Below are positions 1-7,982 of a DNA stretch of 64,000 nt, one piece after another. The first letter of the stretch is position 1. Every line of letters starts with the position of its first letter. The position numbers were made by a program, and so were the translations under genes. This DNA is from JBBEAM01 sp040882845 (GTDB lineage: Bacteria; Pseudomonadota; Alphaproteobacteria; Kiloniellales; DSM-21159), in assembly GCA_040882845.1 (NCBI GenBank), contig JBBEAM010000007.1:372001-436000 (forward strand), written 5' to 3'. The notes under the pieces were generated by a model. It saw only the letters and a program-made list of their open reading frames with translations, searched no databases and had not been told where the DNA came from.

Positions 1-815
1 TCCCAGGCCGCCCAGGTCATCGTTCCCAGGGCGGCGATCCACAGGCTGTCGAAGTAGGCGCCGACCAGATAGACGCCGTTGATCAGGGCGTAGGCATAGG
101 GCAGGTGGACCAGGGAGAACAGCAGCAGCGAGATCGTTATCAGCAGCATGACGAAGAAGTCGCGCGCGCCGATCCGCAGCAGCGTCAGGAAGCAGGCGTA
201 GATAAAGGCGAGGAAGTAGAGGATCGGGTAGGCCAGCGCGACCCACAGCCGGCTGCCTTCCAGGGTGCCGGCGAAGTCGCTGTAGTTCAGGATCGTGTAG
301 AGAAAGCAGACGGTGGAGAGGAATACCAGCAGGGTCGCGAACTTCCACTGCATCGCATACTTGATCTGATGCCGGGTCGGCATCGCCAGGAAAGCGGCGA
401 CGATCAGGATCGGATAGCCCAGGAAGCCCAGATCGGCGAGGCTGGGGACCGGCGTGAAGCGGCCCAGCGCCAGCTCGTACCAGCTCCACACCAGCATGCC
501 GAAAACCCAGAAGACGCTGGCCAGGGTGAAGCCGCGCCAGGTGTTGTAAAAGGGCGGCTCGACATGGCGCGAGGTCAGCAGGCACTGCCAGGTCAGGATC
601 GCCGCGGCGGCGGTCCATAGCGTGTTGGCCCAGGCGCTGCGCGCAACCTGGGTCAGATCGAGGACATGCTGTCCGATCGCAAAGATCGCGGTAGCCAGGA
701 CGATCGCGGCCAGGGCGAGCAGACTATGCGAAGCCTGCCTGACGATGAGCTTATCCTCTGTTACGTTTCGGGCCCCTCCGCAATAACAGAAATTCACCCC
801 TTTGCCACGACCCAT
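1..815 (-). CDS. Polytopic membrane protein, N-terminal part (gene runs off left edge)
   Basis: Only the first 271 codons are visible; no stop occurs before base 1. The translation has about seven hydrophobic stretches with short loops, for example LLALAAIVLATAIFAIG, ASVFWVFGMLVWSW, LGYPILIVAAFLA, FATLLVFLSTVCFLY and FFVMLLITISLLLFS. The loop PVPSLADLGFLGYP resembles the membrane sensor part that precedes GGDEF, EAL or histidine kinase domains in other bacteria, so a signalling output domain beyond the window is a guess. ATG at 815 is the first in-frame start; GTG at 797 is an alternative and neither has a clear ribosome site. The gene diverges from the lipoprotein gene at 921. Confidence 0.6.
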   Translation of the reverse strand, partial: MGRGKGVNFCYCGGARNVTEDKLIVRQASHSLLALAAIVLATAIFAIGQHVLDLTQVARSAWANTLWTAAAAILTWQCLLTSRHVEPPFYNTWRGFTLASVFWVFGMLVWSWYELALGRFTPVPSLADLGFLGYPILIVAAFLAMPTRHQIKYAMQWKFATLLVFLSTVCFLYTILNYSDFAGTLEGSRLWVALAYPILYFLAFIYACFLTLLRIGARDFFVMLLITISLLLFSLVHLPYAYALINGVYLVGAYFDSLWIAALGTMTWAAW

Positions 816-920
816 GATGGGGCGTGCGCGGCCACGCTGGCGCCAGCGGACTTGTACTTTTGCGATGCCTGACGCAGGTTTAAGGTGATTCAACGCGCAG
901 CCACCGGAGTCGCCGTTTCC

Positions 921-1355
921 ATGAGAGTTCTCGCCTTCACGTTCCTGGCCGGTCTCGGTCTGGCGCTCGCCGCCTGCAGTGGCGGCAAGCAGGAGTCGCC
1001 GGTCGGCACCGAGCCGGCCCCGGCGTCTTCTTCTGCTCCGAGCTCCGGTTTCTTCGAATCGCCGCGCATCAACGACGACTGGAAGAAGACCGACGTCAAC
1101 GACGAGCAGCGGGCCAACGACACCGAGGACTGCTACTTCAGTGCCCGGGCGCTGACCGCCCACGACCGGCGGATCGAGAGCGACATCGACGCCGGACGCA
1201 GCGACAGCGCGCAGATCCTCCAGACCCGCGAGTTCACCAGCCGCCTCAACCGTTACGAGGAGCGCAACCGCGAGATCCGGCTGTTCAACGAGTGCATGCA
1301 GGCCAAGGGTTACGCCCCGACCGTCGAGGGCGAGCAGGACCCCGACGCCCAATAA
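921..1355 (+). CDS. Small lipoprotein of unknown function
   Basis: A 144-residue product with a typical lipoprotein signal: MRVLAFTFLAGLGLALAACSG, lipobox LAAC with the acylated cysteine near residue 19. The mature part is Ser/Ala-rich at first, then charged and probably helical (ARALTAHDRRIESDID, TSRLNRYEERNREIRLF), with two cysteines (EDCYF, FNECMQ) that could form a disulfide. I start it at ATG 921 because this puts the signal peptide at the N terminus; GTG 885 would add 12 residues before it. It ends 15 bases before the CinA/MoaB-like gene, so the two may be cotranscribed. I do not recognise a family. Confidence 0.7.
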   Translation: MRVLAFTFLAGLGLALAACSGGKQESPVGTEPAPASSSAPSSGFFESPRINDDWKKTDVNDEQRANDTEDCYFSARALTAHDRRIESDIDAGRSDSAQILQTREFTSRLNRYEERNREIRLFNECMQAKGYAPTVEGEQDPDAQ

Positions 1356-1370
1356 CGGCACGCAGCAGGT

Positions 1371-2120
1371 ATGACAGCTTCCGGGGGACAGGCGACCGCT
1401 GCGGTGCTGATCGTCGGCAACGAGATCCTCTCGGGCCGCACCCAGGACGCCAATCTTGGCTATCTCGGCAAGCGTCTCAACGACTGCGGCATCCGCCTGG
1501 TCGAGGCCCGCGTGGTGCGCGACGTCGAGGCCGAGGTGGTGGCGGCGGTCAACGCGCTGCGGGCGCGCAACGACTACCTCTTCACCACCGGCGGGATCGG
1601 CCCGACCCACGACGACATTACCGCCGCCTGCATCGCCAAGGCCTTCGGCCGCGCCCTGATCGTCCATCCCGAGGCGCGGCGGATTCTGCTCGACTTCTAC
1701 GGGCCGGAGAAGCTGACCGAGGCGCGGCTGCGCATGGCCCGCACCCCCGAGGGCGCCAGCCTGATCGAGAACGCCGTCAGCCGCGCCCCGGGTTTTCGGG
1801 TCGAGAACGTCTTCGTCATGGCCGGAATTCCCCGGGTGATGCAGGCGATGTTCGAGGCCGTGGCGGGAAGCCTCGAGGGCGGCCGGCCGATGGTCTCGGC
1901 GACCCTGGTCGCCCGCGCGCCGGAAAGCACTCTGGCCGGGCCGCTGACCGCGCTGCAGGAGCGCTTTCCCGGCGTCGAGATGGGCAGCTATCCCTTCCGC
2001 GACGAGACCGGCTTCGGCGCCGAGCTGGTGCTGCGCGGGCTCGATCCGCAGGAGGTGGAGACGGCGGCGGCGGCGCTCCGCGCGGCGCTGGCGGCCGCGG
2101 ACCTGCCGGTCGATAGCTAG
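1371..2120 (+). CDS. Molybdopterin-binding (MoaB/CinA N-terminal type) protein
   Basis: A 249-residue protein with the MoCF_biosynth fold of MoaB, MogA and the N-terminal domain of CinA. Family marks are the opening AAVLIVGNEILSGRTQDAN and the loop FTTGGIGPTHDDITAACIAKAF around residues 65-85. It lacks the C-terminal nicotinamide-nucleotide amidase domain of full CinA (about 410 residues), so it belongs to the short competence/damage-inducible protein A type common in alphaproteobacteria. True substrate is not shown by the sequence; members bind molybdopterin-like or nucleotide substrates. The lipoprotein gene lies 15 bases upstream. Confidence 0.85.
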   Translation: MTASGGQATAAVLIVGNEILSGRTQDANLGYLGKRLNDCGIRLVEARVVRDVEAEVVAAVNALRARNDYLFTTGGIGPTHDDITAACIAKAFGRALIVHPEARRILLDFYGPEKLTEARLRMARTPEGASLIENAVSRAPGFRVENVFVMAGIPRVMQAMFEAVAGSLEGGRPMVSATLVARAPESTLAGPLTALQERFPGVEMGSYPFRDETGFGAELVLRGLDPQEVETAAAALRAALAAADLPVDS

Positions 2121-2137
2121 GCTCCAAACCCTTCAAA

Positions 2138-2187
2138 AGAGCAAGGCTCACGCATCAGCTTGAGTCTGTCCGATGCGCTCTTGCTCT
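2138..2187. terminator. Long hairpin between convergent genes
   Basis: An inverted repeat pairs agagcaag with cttgctct and, further in, cgcatc with gatgcg, leaving a 15-base loop. It sits between the stop of the CinA/MoaB-like gene (2120) and the stop of the minus-strand gene at 2189, which is where a bidirectional terminator is expected. There is no long T-run on either side, so termination strength is uncertain. Confidence 0.5.
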
Positions 2188-2188
2188 G

Positions 2189-2551
2189 TCAGTCGGCGGC
2201 GATCCAGGCGCGCATGCCGCGCCCGGCATAGGCGGCGGCGATCGTCGGCACGGCCAGCACGGCCATGGTACCCAGCGCCGTCAGCAGCAGGGCGTCGTTG
2301 CCCGGCGGCACGGTCAGGGACAGCAGTGCGGCTTGGCTGGCCATCATCGCCACGCTCCAGATCCAGGGGCGCTCGGGCTCGAGGAAGCCCAGCGCGGCGC
2401 ACAGCAGGGCGCAGAGCGGCAGTCCGAAGTAGACGTAGGCGGGGTTGCCCCAGTTGGCCGGCTGATCGGTGATGACGGCGATTCCGAGCCAGATTCCGGC
2501 CCCGGCCAGGGCGGAAATCAGGATGGTGACGAGGGTGGCCTGGAGGTTCAC
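2189..2551 (-). CDS. Small integral membrane protein, unknown function
   Basis: A 120-residue protein with four likely transmembrane helices (LVTILISALAGAGIWLGIAV, YFGLPLCALLCAALGFL, WSVAMMASQAALLSLTV, ALGTMAVLAVPTIAAAYA). No catalytic motif is visible and I do not recognise a family. It is transcribed toward the CinA/MoaB-like gene and shares a hairpin with it at the 3-prime ends. Confidence 0.65.
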   Translation of the reverse strand: MNLQATLVTILISALAGAGIWLGIAVITDQPANWGNPAYVYFGLPLCALLCAALGFLEPERPWIWSVAMMASQAALLSLTVPPGNDALLLTALGTMAVLAVPTIAAAYAGRGMRAWIAAD

Positions 2552-2642
2552 GGCAGCGGGTTCCGAGCTTTGTGGAGACAGTCTGCAGGCTAGACCGCAA
2601 AGCCTTTCCAGCCGGTTAAAGCATTAAGTTTTATGTAGTTTT

Positions 2643-3446
2643 TCATTCCAGCGGCAGCAGCACCACCGACTGCGCGGCGCGGCCGATGACGCCGCCGGCG
2701 TCGCGCAGGGTCGTCGCCGTCAGGCCGTGGCCGCCGCCGTGCCACAGCGGCAGGCCCTCGGCGCCGATCCAGTCGCCCTGCGGCGCGCGCGCCAGGTGAA
2801 CCGTCAGGTCGACATTGGGGAAGCCGCCGACCTTGGGGTCGAGCGGGCCGTCCGGCCGGGTCAGGCCGGAGATCCAGTCGGCCAGGGCGGCGGTGCGGGC
2901 CATCGGCCCCGGATCGGCGATCGGCGGGCGGCGCGCCCGCATCCAGATCGTTCCGCCGCTGCCCGGCTCCTGGCGCAGCTCGCAGACGTCGGCGTACCAG
3001 GGGCTCTCGGCGTAGCGCCAGAGGTCGAAGGGCGGCGCGCTTTCCGGATCGCGCGCCGCGTCCGGCAGCGGCCCGAGCGTGGGAATCTCCAGGCCGCGGA
3101 TCAGGGCCATCTCGGCGAAGGCGGCCAGCTTGCCCTTGCAGCTCAGCCTGGCGCGCAGCACCGCGACCCGGCGGCCGCTCTGGATCGCCTCGATCTCGAC
3201 CGCCAGCGGCTCGACCGGGACCGGGCGCAGCAGGTAGAGCGCGAACTGCGCCGGATGGCCAGTCCCGCCGCCCTCTGCGCCGCCCTCTGCGCCGCCCTGC
3301 CAGTTTGCCGCCGCCCAGCGCTCCATGCTTCCGGCGAGCAGTCCGGCCACGGCCCCGGCGTGCTGTCCCGGGAAGGGGCCCTTGGTCTCCGGCGCCGGAT
3401 GCCACAGGCCCTCGGCCTCGCGGTAGAGCGGCGCCGCCGTCTCCAT
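2643..3446 (-). CDS. Acyl-CoA thioesterase family protein (double hotdog, TesB-like)
   Basis: About 267 residues, fitting a thioesterase of the TesB/4HBT_3 superfamily, which hydrolyses acyl-CoA. Supporting segments are FALYLLRPVPVEPLAVEIEA and GRRVAVLRARLSCKGKLAAF in the first hotdog and a second half with WISGL and FPNVDLTVHLARAPQGDWIG, typical of these proteins. The start overlaps the stop of the upstream lyase gene (GTGATG arrangement at 3449-3444: GTG overlaps it by four bases, ATG 3446 by one), so the two form an operon with translational coupling. Substrate chain length cannot be read from the sequence. Confidence 0.75.
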   Translation of the reverse strand: METAAPLYREAEGLWHPAPETKGPFPGQHAGAVAGLLAGSMERWAAANWQGGAEGGAEGGGTGHPAQFALYLLRPVPVEPLAVEIEAIQSGRRVAVLRARLSCKGKLAAFAEMALIRGLEIPTLGPLPDAARDPESAPPFDLWRYAESPWYADVCELRQEPGSGGTIWMRARRPPIADPGPMARTAALADWISGLTRPDGPLDPKVGGFPNVDLTVHLARAPQGDWIGAEGLPLWHGGGHGLTATTLRDAGGVIGRAAQSVVLLPLE

Positions 3447-4462
3447 CACTCCGCATCCGCCAGGTGCTTGCAGAAAGTGTCGTGGCCGATGTTCGTGCCG
3501 CAGAACACCAGGCCGATGCGCTGCCCGGCGAGGCGCTCCTTGAGCGGCCCGGTCAGCGCCGCCGTGCCCGCGGCGCAGGCCGGCTCGACGGCCAGTTTGA
3601 GGTTGTCGAAGACGAAGCGCATCGCCCGGCGGATCGCGGTGTCGTCGACCAGCACCACGTCGTCGACATGCCGCTGGATCATCGCGAAGGTGCCGGGCGT
3701 GGCGTAGGGCGCGCCGAGGCTGTCGGCGATGGTCGCGACCGCGTCGATCTTGACCGGCTTTCCGGCGTCGAGGCTGCGGCGGATCGCCGGCGCGCCTTCG
3801 GGCTCGACCCCATAGACCCTGCAGTCCGGCCGGAGCTGCTTGACCGCCGCGGCAACCCCGGCGATCAGCCCGCCGCCGCCGACCGGGACGATCACGGCGT
3901 CGAGGTCGAAATCGCGCGCCGCCGCCTGGCGGCAGAGCTCCCAGCCGACAGTGGCGGTGCCGAGCACGGTGTTGGCCCCCTCGAAGGGGTGGATCAGGGT
4001 CCGGCCTTCTTGCTCCTGGATGCGCAGCCCGGTCTCGAAGGCCTCGGCGATGTTTTCGGTCAGGATCACCTCGGCGCCGTAGGACTCGGCGCGGGCGCGG
4101 CGGAAGGGCGGCGCCGACTTCGGCATCACCACCTTGGCGCTCGAGCCGAGCGCCCGGGCGGCGTAGGCCACGGCGATGGCGTGGTTGCCGGCCGAGACCG
4201 CGGTGACGCCGCGCTTGCGGTCGGCCTCGGACATCCGCAGCAGGTTGGTCAGCGCGCCGCGCGCCTTGAAGGTGCCGGTGACCTGGAACAGCTCCAGCTT
4301 GGCCAGCACTGTGGCGCCTTGCGGCCCGGCGGCGGCGATCTCCGGCCCGCGCCAGGCGTGGACCGGGGTTTCCAGCACCGCGTCGCCCAGCGCCCGCCGC
4401 GCCGCCTCGATCTCGCCGGGGGCGGGGGTGACGCTGGGCGCCTGGGAGGGGGGGTGCGACAT
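3446..4462 (-). CDS. PLP-dependent threonine/serine dehydratase-like enzyme
   Basis: A 338-residue fold-type II pyridoxal-phosphate enzyme. The PLP lysine is in VTGTFKARGA (near residue 66), the substrate loop is SAGNHA and the phosphate-binding glycine loop is VPVGGGGLIAG. Length and motifs match the catalytic domain of threonine ammonia-lyase or serine racemase/dehydratase, without the C-terminal ACT or IlvA regulatory domain, so it is more likely a catabolic or broad-specificity form than the isoleucine-pathway enzyme. The gene directly precedes and overlaps the thioesterase gene. Confidence 0.85.
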   Translation of the reverse strand: MSHPPSQAPSVTPAPGEIEAARRALGDAVLETPVHAWRGPEIAAAGPQGATVLAKLELFQVTGTFKARGALTNLLRMSEADRKRGVTAVSAGNHAIAVAYAARALGSSAKVVMPKSAPPFRRARAESYGAEVILTENIAEAFETGLRIQEQEGRTLIHPFEGANTVLGTATVGWELCRQAAARDFDLDAVIVPVGGGGLIAGVAAAVKQLRPDCRVYGVEPEGAPAIRRSLDAGKPVKIDAVATIADSLGAPYATPGTFAMIQRHVDDVVLVDDTAIRRAMRFVFDNLKLAVEPACAAGTAALTGPLKERLAGQRIGLVFCGTNIGHDTFCKHLADAE

Positions 4463-4519
4463 GCGGGCCTGCCTCGGTCTTGCTGGGCGGCGATCATAAG
4501 CGCAAGGCGCGGCAGAGGG

Positions 4520-4888
4520 CTAGACTCCGCGCTGTGTCTCGCGGTCGCGGCTGAACATCTCCAGCTTCAACTCCAGCAGCTCGCCCATCCAGAGGGCGTG
4601 GTCGCGGTGGTCGGCCAGGGCATCGCCGGTGTTGGGATGGATGAAGACCGTCAGGCCGCCACGATTGAGCGCCAGCCAGGGGATCACCCGGTCGAACAGC
4701 TCGGGATCGAAAGAAAGCTGGCAGGACCAGCGCGGATGCGGCCCGACCTCCTTCTCATGCACCCGCCCCATCTCGACCCCGGGAAAGGCATCGCGCACAG
4801 CCTCGCAGAGCGCGCGGGCCTGATCCACGGTGTCAGGCCCGAAGTAGACGTGGGCGTGGTAGGAGTCGATGGCGGAGAGGGAGGGCAT
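4520..4888 (-). CDS. DOPA 4,5-dioxygenase family protein
   Basis: A 122-residue protein matching the small DOPA dioxygenase-like family: SYHAHVYFG at the N terminus, then HEKEVGPHPRWSCQLSF and FIHPNTGDALADHRDHALWMG. The repeated histidines are the expected metal ligands of this extradiol-cleaving fold. ATG at 4888 is chosen; TTG at 4909 would overlap the upstream antitoxin gene by eight bases. It lies just downstream of the toxin-antitoxin pair but has no obvious link to it. Actual substrate in bacteria is unknown. Confidence 0.8.
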   Translation of the reverse strand: MPSLSAIDSYHAHVYFGPDTVDQARALCEAVRDAFPGVEMGRVHEKEVGPHPRWSCQLSFDPELFDRVIPWLALNRGGLTVFIHPNTGDALADHRDHALWMGELLELKLEMFSRDRETQRGV

Positions 4889-4901
4889 AGCAGGCTGGGT
4901 T

Positions 4902-5219
4902 TCAGGCAATCGCGTCCAATCCCTTCTCCTGAACCAGGGTCAGCAGCTTGAGCGAGGGACCGGCGGGGTGCTTTTCCCCGCGCTCCCACTGGCTGACGAT
5001 CCCCTTGGAAACGTTGAGATGCAATGCGAAGACGGCCTGGCTGACCTGTTCGCGCTGGCGCAGCGCCCGGATCTCGGCCGGCTTCATCTCGCGCACCGGA
5101 GTCAGGCAGAGGTCGTCGAAGCGGCGCAGCGTCCGCTTGTCCATCACCCCGGCCTCGTGGAGATCGGAAGCGGTTTCGTGGATCGCGCCGAAGGCGGCGC
5201 TCTTATAGGTCTTCTTCAT
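4902..5219 (-). CDS. HigA-like antitoxin, XRE-type helix-turn-helix
   Basis: A 105-residue protein. Residues about 45-100 form a Cro/XRE helix-turn-helix (EIRALRQREQVSQAVFALHL followed by NVSKGIVSQWERG). It overlaps the preceding RelE-family gene by 17 bases, in the toxin-first order of HigBA systems. Expected role: neutralise the toxin and repress the operon. The segment MKPAEIRALRQ is characteristic of HigA-type antitoxins. Confidence 0.85.
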   Translation of the reverse strand: MKKTYKSAAFGAIHETASDLHEAGVMDKRTLRRFDDLCLTPVREMKPAEIRALRQREQVSQAVFALHLNVSKGIVSQWERGEKHPAGPSLKLLTLVQEKGLDAIA

Positions 5220-5607
5220 CGCACTTCACCTCTACCAACGCGCCGCGCTGCAATGCTTTTGCAAGAGCGGCAGTGTCATAGCCCAGCATTTCCTGAGCCA
5301 AAGCCTTGAAGCCTTTCAACTCGTTTTGCCGAATGTTGTCCTGTGCATTCTTAGCGAAACCATAGGCGAAAAAGGCTTTATCTCCGGAGCGAAACAGAAC
5401 GATCGACCTGTAGCCACCGGACTTTCCCTCTCCTTGTCGCGCAATCCGCTGCTTGATCACCGCAGCACCGAGATTGGCATCTATCGATCCAGCATCGGCA
5501 CGCTGGACAGCCCTACACAGGTCAGCGTCTTCGATGCCTTCCTTTCGGGCGAAGCGAACGAACCATTTGGTCTTGAATACCCGCGTTCGCTGCCTGTCCC
5601 CAGCCAT
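5203..5607 (-). CDS. HigB/RelE-family toxin
   Basis: A 134-residue basic protein of the RelE/ParE superfamily, PF06296-like. It has FKTKWFVRFARKEGIED near the N terminus and the conserved strand block GGYRSIVLFRSGDKAFFAYG followed by FAKNAQDNI. Members cleave mRNA on the ribosome. It is the first gene of a toxin-antitoxin operon and overlaps the antitoxin start by 17 bases. The upstream DNA (5610-5700) is AT-rich, with a TATAAA-like box on the minus strand near 5628. tRNA-Leu lies 125 bases upstream. Confidence 0.85.
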   Translation of the reverse strand: MAGDRQRTRVFKTKWFVRFARKEGIEDADLCRAVQRADAGSIDANLGAAVIKQRIARQGEGKSGGYRSIVLFRSGDKAFFAYGFAKNAQDNIRQNELKGFKALAQEMLGYDTAALAKALQRGALVEVKCDEEDL

Positions 5608-5732
5608 CTGATCCAGACCTTATTTATAATGCCTAGTGTTATATTTTTCAATCAAATTCATAGCACCTGGTATTACAGTCATGCTGCGCCATCGGCGATC
5701 CGAAGGCGCTCGCGGCGGATCGCTTGTCAGGC

Positions 5733-5819
5733 TGGTGGCCCCTCCCGGATTCGAACCGGGACGTCCTTTCGGACCAGGGATTTTAAGTCCCATGCGTCTG
5801 CCAATTCCGCCAAGGGGCC
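5733..5819 (-). tRNA. tRNA-Leu (anticodon UAA)
   Basis: On the minus strand an 87-nt gene folds as tRNA. The acceptor strand GGCCCCT pairs with AGGGGCC, followed by discriminator A and an encoded CCA (5735-5733). The T-arm is CGGGTTCGAATCCCG and the anticodon stem GGGA/TCCC encloses the loop CTTAAAA, giving anticodon TAA at 5785-5783. The long variable arm (CCTGGTCCGAAAGGACGT region) is typical of leucine tRNAs. Confidence 0.97.
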
Positions 5820-6033
5820 GCCGCGCGCCGCGCCCCACCTTAGGCCGGGACGCTGCAGTCCCTCCCTTGTGCAACAGCTGGGCGCGCCGCGCAACGCGCT
5901 GGCTCGCGGGCCCTGGTGAGAAGGCGGAATGCAACGCAGCGGCGCCCCGCCCGAAAGGTGGGCTGGAGCGCCGAAATTCTGTGGGAAATCTAGCGGCCGG
6001 CAGTCCAGACAGCGCGGCGGTTACGGGCTAGGT

Positions 6034-7053
6034 TCAGTTCTTGCCGTTGCCGTTTCCATTGCCGCCGGCGTTGCCGTTGGCATTGCTGTTGTTGCCATTG
6101 TTGCCGCTTGGGCCGCCGACGCCGGCGCTGTTGCCCGGATTGCTGCCATCGACGCCGCCCGGATCGTTGCCGTGGCCGTTGTCGCCGTCGTTCGCGCTTT
6201 CGCCTGGACCCTCTCCCGGGCCTTCCCCCGGGCCTTCCCCGGGACCCTCTCCCGGGCCTGCACCAGGACCCTCACCGGGATCTGTCCCGGGGCCGGGATC
6301 ATTGCTTGGGCCGGGGGCTTCCGCCGCCGCGGCCGAGGGCGCGCTACCGGTCGAGCCGAGCGTGGAATCGACATCGGTGTCGATCGAGACTGCCGCGGTC
6401 GAGGTGGTTCCGACGGAGCAGAGATAGGGATCGCGCGCCAGCCAGCAGGCGAAGTCGTTGCTGCGTACCGGCGCGTCGAGCGCCAGCAACTTCTCGGTGT
6501 CGCGCTTCACCGCGACATACTTCCCGGGATAGACCAGCACCTGTTCGTTGTTGGCCTTGTTGGTCACGTCGACCAGGCCGGAAACAGTGCCGACCACGGT
6601 GGAGCCGTCGGGTTCGTGGCGGACCACGAAGTCGGTCCCGCGCACGCCGATCACCGAAGTCGTGGTGGCGAACTTGATCTTTTCATCTCCGCTGCCGTTG
6701 GAGACGAAGCGAAAGACGCCTTCGCCGAGCTCGAGCAGCGCGTTGCCCTGGCTGTCCTCGCTGTAGACGAAGTCGTCGACGGTCGCCGTGGAGTTTGCGC
6801 CGAGGTGGAAGGAGGTGCCGTCGATGAAGATGACGGAGAGGCCGCCTTTTTCCAGGGTCTCCAAGAACTCGTTGCGGACCACGTCGTCTTCTTTCTTCAG
6901 CGCGCGGCGCTGCTCCGCCGGCACCGTGCCATAGGCGCCTTCGATGACCTTCTCGACCGCGCCGATCGCGCTTTCGGCAACGGCGGCTGTCGGCTGACCG
7001 AACATGAGGAAACTTGCCCCCGCCAGCGCAGAAGCGAAAAGTATGTTCTTCAT
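6034..7053 (-). CDS. Exported FecR-domain protein with Gly-Pro-Gly-Glu repeat tail (FecR-1)
   Basis: About 339 residues. A signal peptide (MKNILFASALAGASFLMFG, cleavage after AVAES region) is followed by a FecR domain with the hallmark SVIGVRGTDFVVRHEPDGST and a preceding IFIDGTSFHLGANSTATVDDF. Then come a Cys pair (FACWLARDPYLCS), a repetitive tail of PGEG/PGAG units at about residues 255-290, and a Gly/Asn-rich end. ATG 7053 is chosen over 7098 because it starts the signal peptide and has AGGTG eight bases upstream. No TonB receptor or sigma factor is adjacent, so this is not a classical iron-signalling FecR. It is a paralogue of the protein at 7983. Confidence 0.85.
   Translation of the reverse strand: MKNILFASALAGASFLMFGQPTAAVAESAIGAVEKVIEGAYGTVPAEQRRALKKEDDVVRNEFLETLEKGGLSVIFIDGTSFHLGANSTATVDDFVYSEDSQGNALLELGEGVFRFVSNGSGDEKIKFATTTSVIGVRGTDFVVRHEPDGSTVVGTVSGLVDVTNKANNEQVLVYPGKYVAVKRDTEKLLALDAPVRSNDFACWLARDPYLCSVGTTSTAAVSIDTDVDSTLGSTGSAPSAAAAEAPGPSNDPGPGTDPGEGPGAGPGEGPGEGPGEGPGEGPGESANDGDNGHGNDPGGVDGSNPGNSAGVGGPSGNNGNNSNANGNAGGNGNGNGKN
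6205..6285. repeat. Short tandem repeats coding Gly-Pro-Gly-Glu
   Basis: Imperfect 12-base units (cccgggccttcc type) repeat about six times in the 3-prime part of the FecR-1 gene and code PGEG units. They are in frame and explain the local low complexity; this is not a CRISPR array. Confidence 0.8.
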
Positions 7054-7234
7054 GGATGCACCTAACGGCCCGAAGACCGCTCCCCGATCCAAGTTCATTT
7101 ATGCTTAGGAATATTTTTACCATAATTTACGTAAAAATTTGAGTCGTATTATTTGTCGTTTATTACGTTCTAGGTAGTTGATCCTAGTTTATATTATAAC
7201 GTTGTTTAATCGCGTGTTGCGTTGGCATCCCTTC

Positions 7235-7933
7235 TCACGGCCAGGCGTGCTTGCCGTGGATCTCCCACATCTTCTCGCGGATGCGTTCGGAGAGCTGGCG
7301 GCCGGGGATCGCCGCGCGGTTGATGTTCCAGGACAGGGTGATACGCGGCGTCTCGCCGAAGTAGGGGGTGACCATGTGCACCGTCTTGCCGGGGAACAGC
7401 AGCAGCAGGCCTTCCGCCCCCGCCGGGGCGCAGGGGTGGGACATGCAGCCCTCCTCCTCGGGGCAGCAGATCTGCATCCGCGGATCGGCGAAGAGGAAGG
7501 TGCCCTCGTTGCCCTGCGGGTCGATCTCTCCGGGGTCGAGGAAGTACACCAGGCTGGCGTAGGCGCGCGGGTGGCTGTGGGCCATGCAGTGGTCGCCCTT
7601 GCGGTAGAGCGTCGCCCAGGACAGGTCGACTACAGCCGGGCCGGGGCCGAGCGCCATCTCGAACAGCGCCAGCGCCCGGGCGTGGAGCAGCCGCGCCGCC
7701 GGGCAGTCCCAGCTCTCGATGTCGAAGACCTTGCGGCTGCCGACCATGCCGTCGAAGGGGGCGGCGAGCGGCGAGTCCTGGGCCAGGCGCATGATGGTGG
7801 CGCGCAGCGCCGGGTGATAGGCGGCGGTGTCCGTGAACTTGGTCAGGAACACGGTCTCGCCGCGCCAGCGGGCGTACTTCTGCCCCTGCGGCCAGACCGC
7901 CGTGCCGGGCGGGTCGAGAACCTCCTGGGTCAT
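7235..7933 (-). CDS. 2OG-Fe(II) oxygenase family protein
   Basis: About 232 residues with the fold of the 2OG-FeII_Oxy_5 group. The iron-site candidates are in HCMAHSHPRAYASLVYFLD, followed by a distal histidine in GKTVHMVTPYFG, and the 2-oxoglutarate-binding arginine is in ETPRITLSWNI. The N-terminal part contains a cysteine-rich loop ICCPEEEGCMSHPC. ATG 7933 (MTQEVLDPPG) is chosen; the longer frame to 8050 runs into the FecR-2 coding repeats. It lies between the two FecR genes, all on the minus strand, so cotranscription with FecR-2 is possible (49-base gap). Substrate unknown. Confidence 0.75.
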   Translation of the reverse strand: MTQEVLDPPGTAVWPQGQKYARWRGETVFLTKFTDTAAYHPALRATIMRLAQDSPLAAPFDGMVGSRKVFDIESWDCPAARLLHARALALFEMALGPGPAVVDLSWATLYRKGDHCMAHSHPRAYASLVYFLDPGEIDPQGNEGTFLFADPRMQICCPEEEGCMSHPCAPAGAEGLLLLFPGKTVHMVTPYFGETPRITLSWNINRAAIPGRQLSERIREKMWEIHGKHAWP

Positions 7934-7982
7934 CCCCCCTCCAGCCTTGCCGCGGCAGGGTAGCGCGCCGCCCCTGCGGCGC

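Noticed and set aside
6205..6285. Short direct repeats suggestive of a CRISPR array
   Set aside because: They are 12-base in-frame units that code Gly-Pro-Gly-Glu in the FecR-1 gene; there are no spacers. The block at 8010-8090 is the same case.
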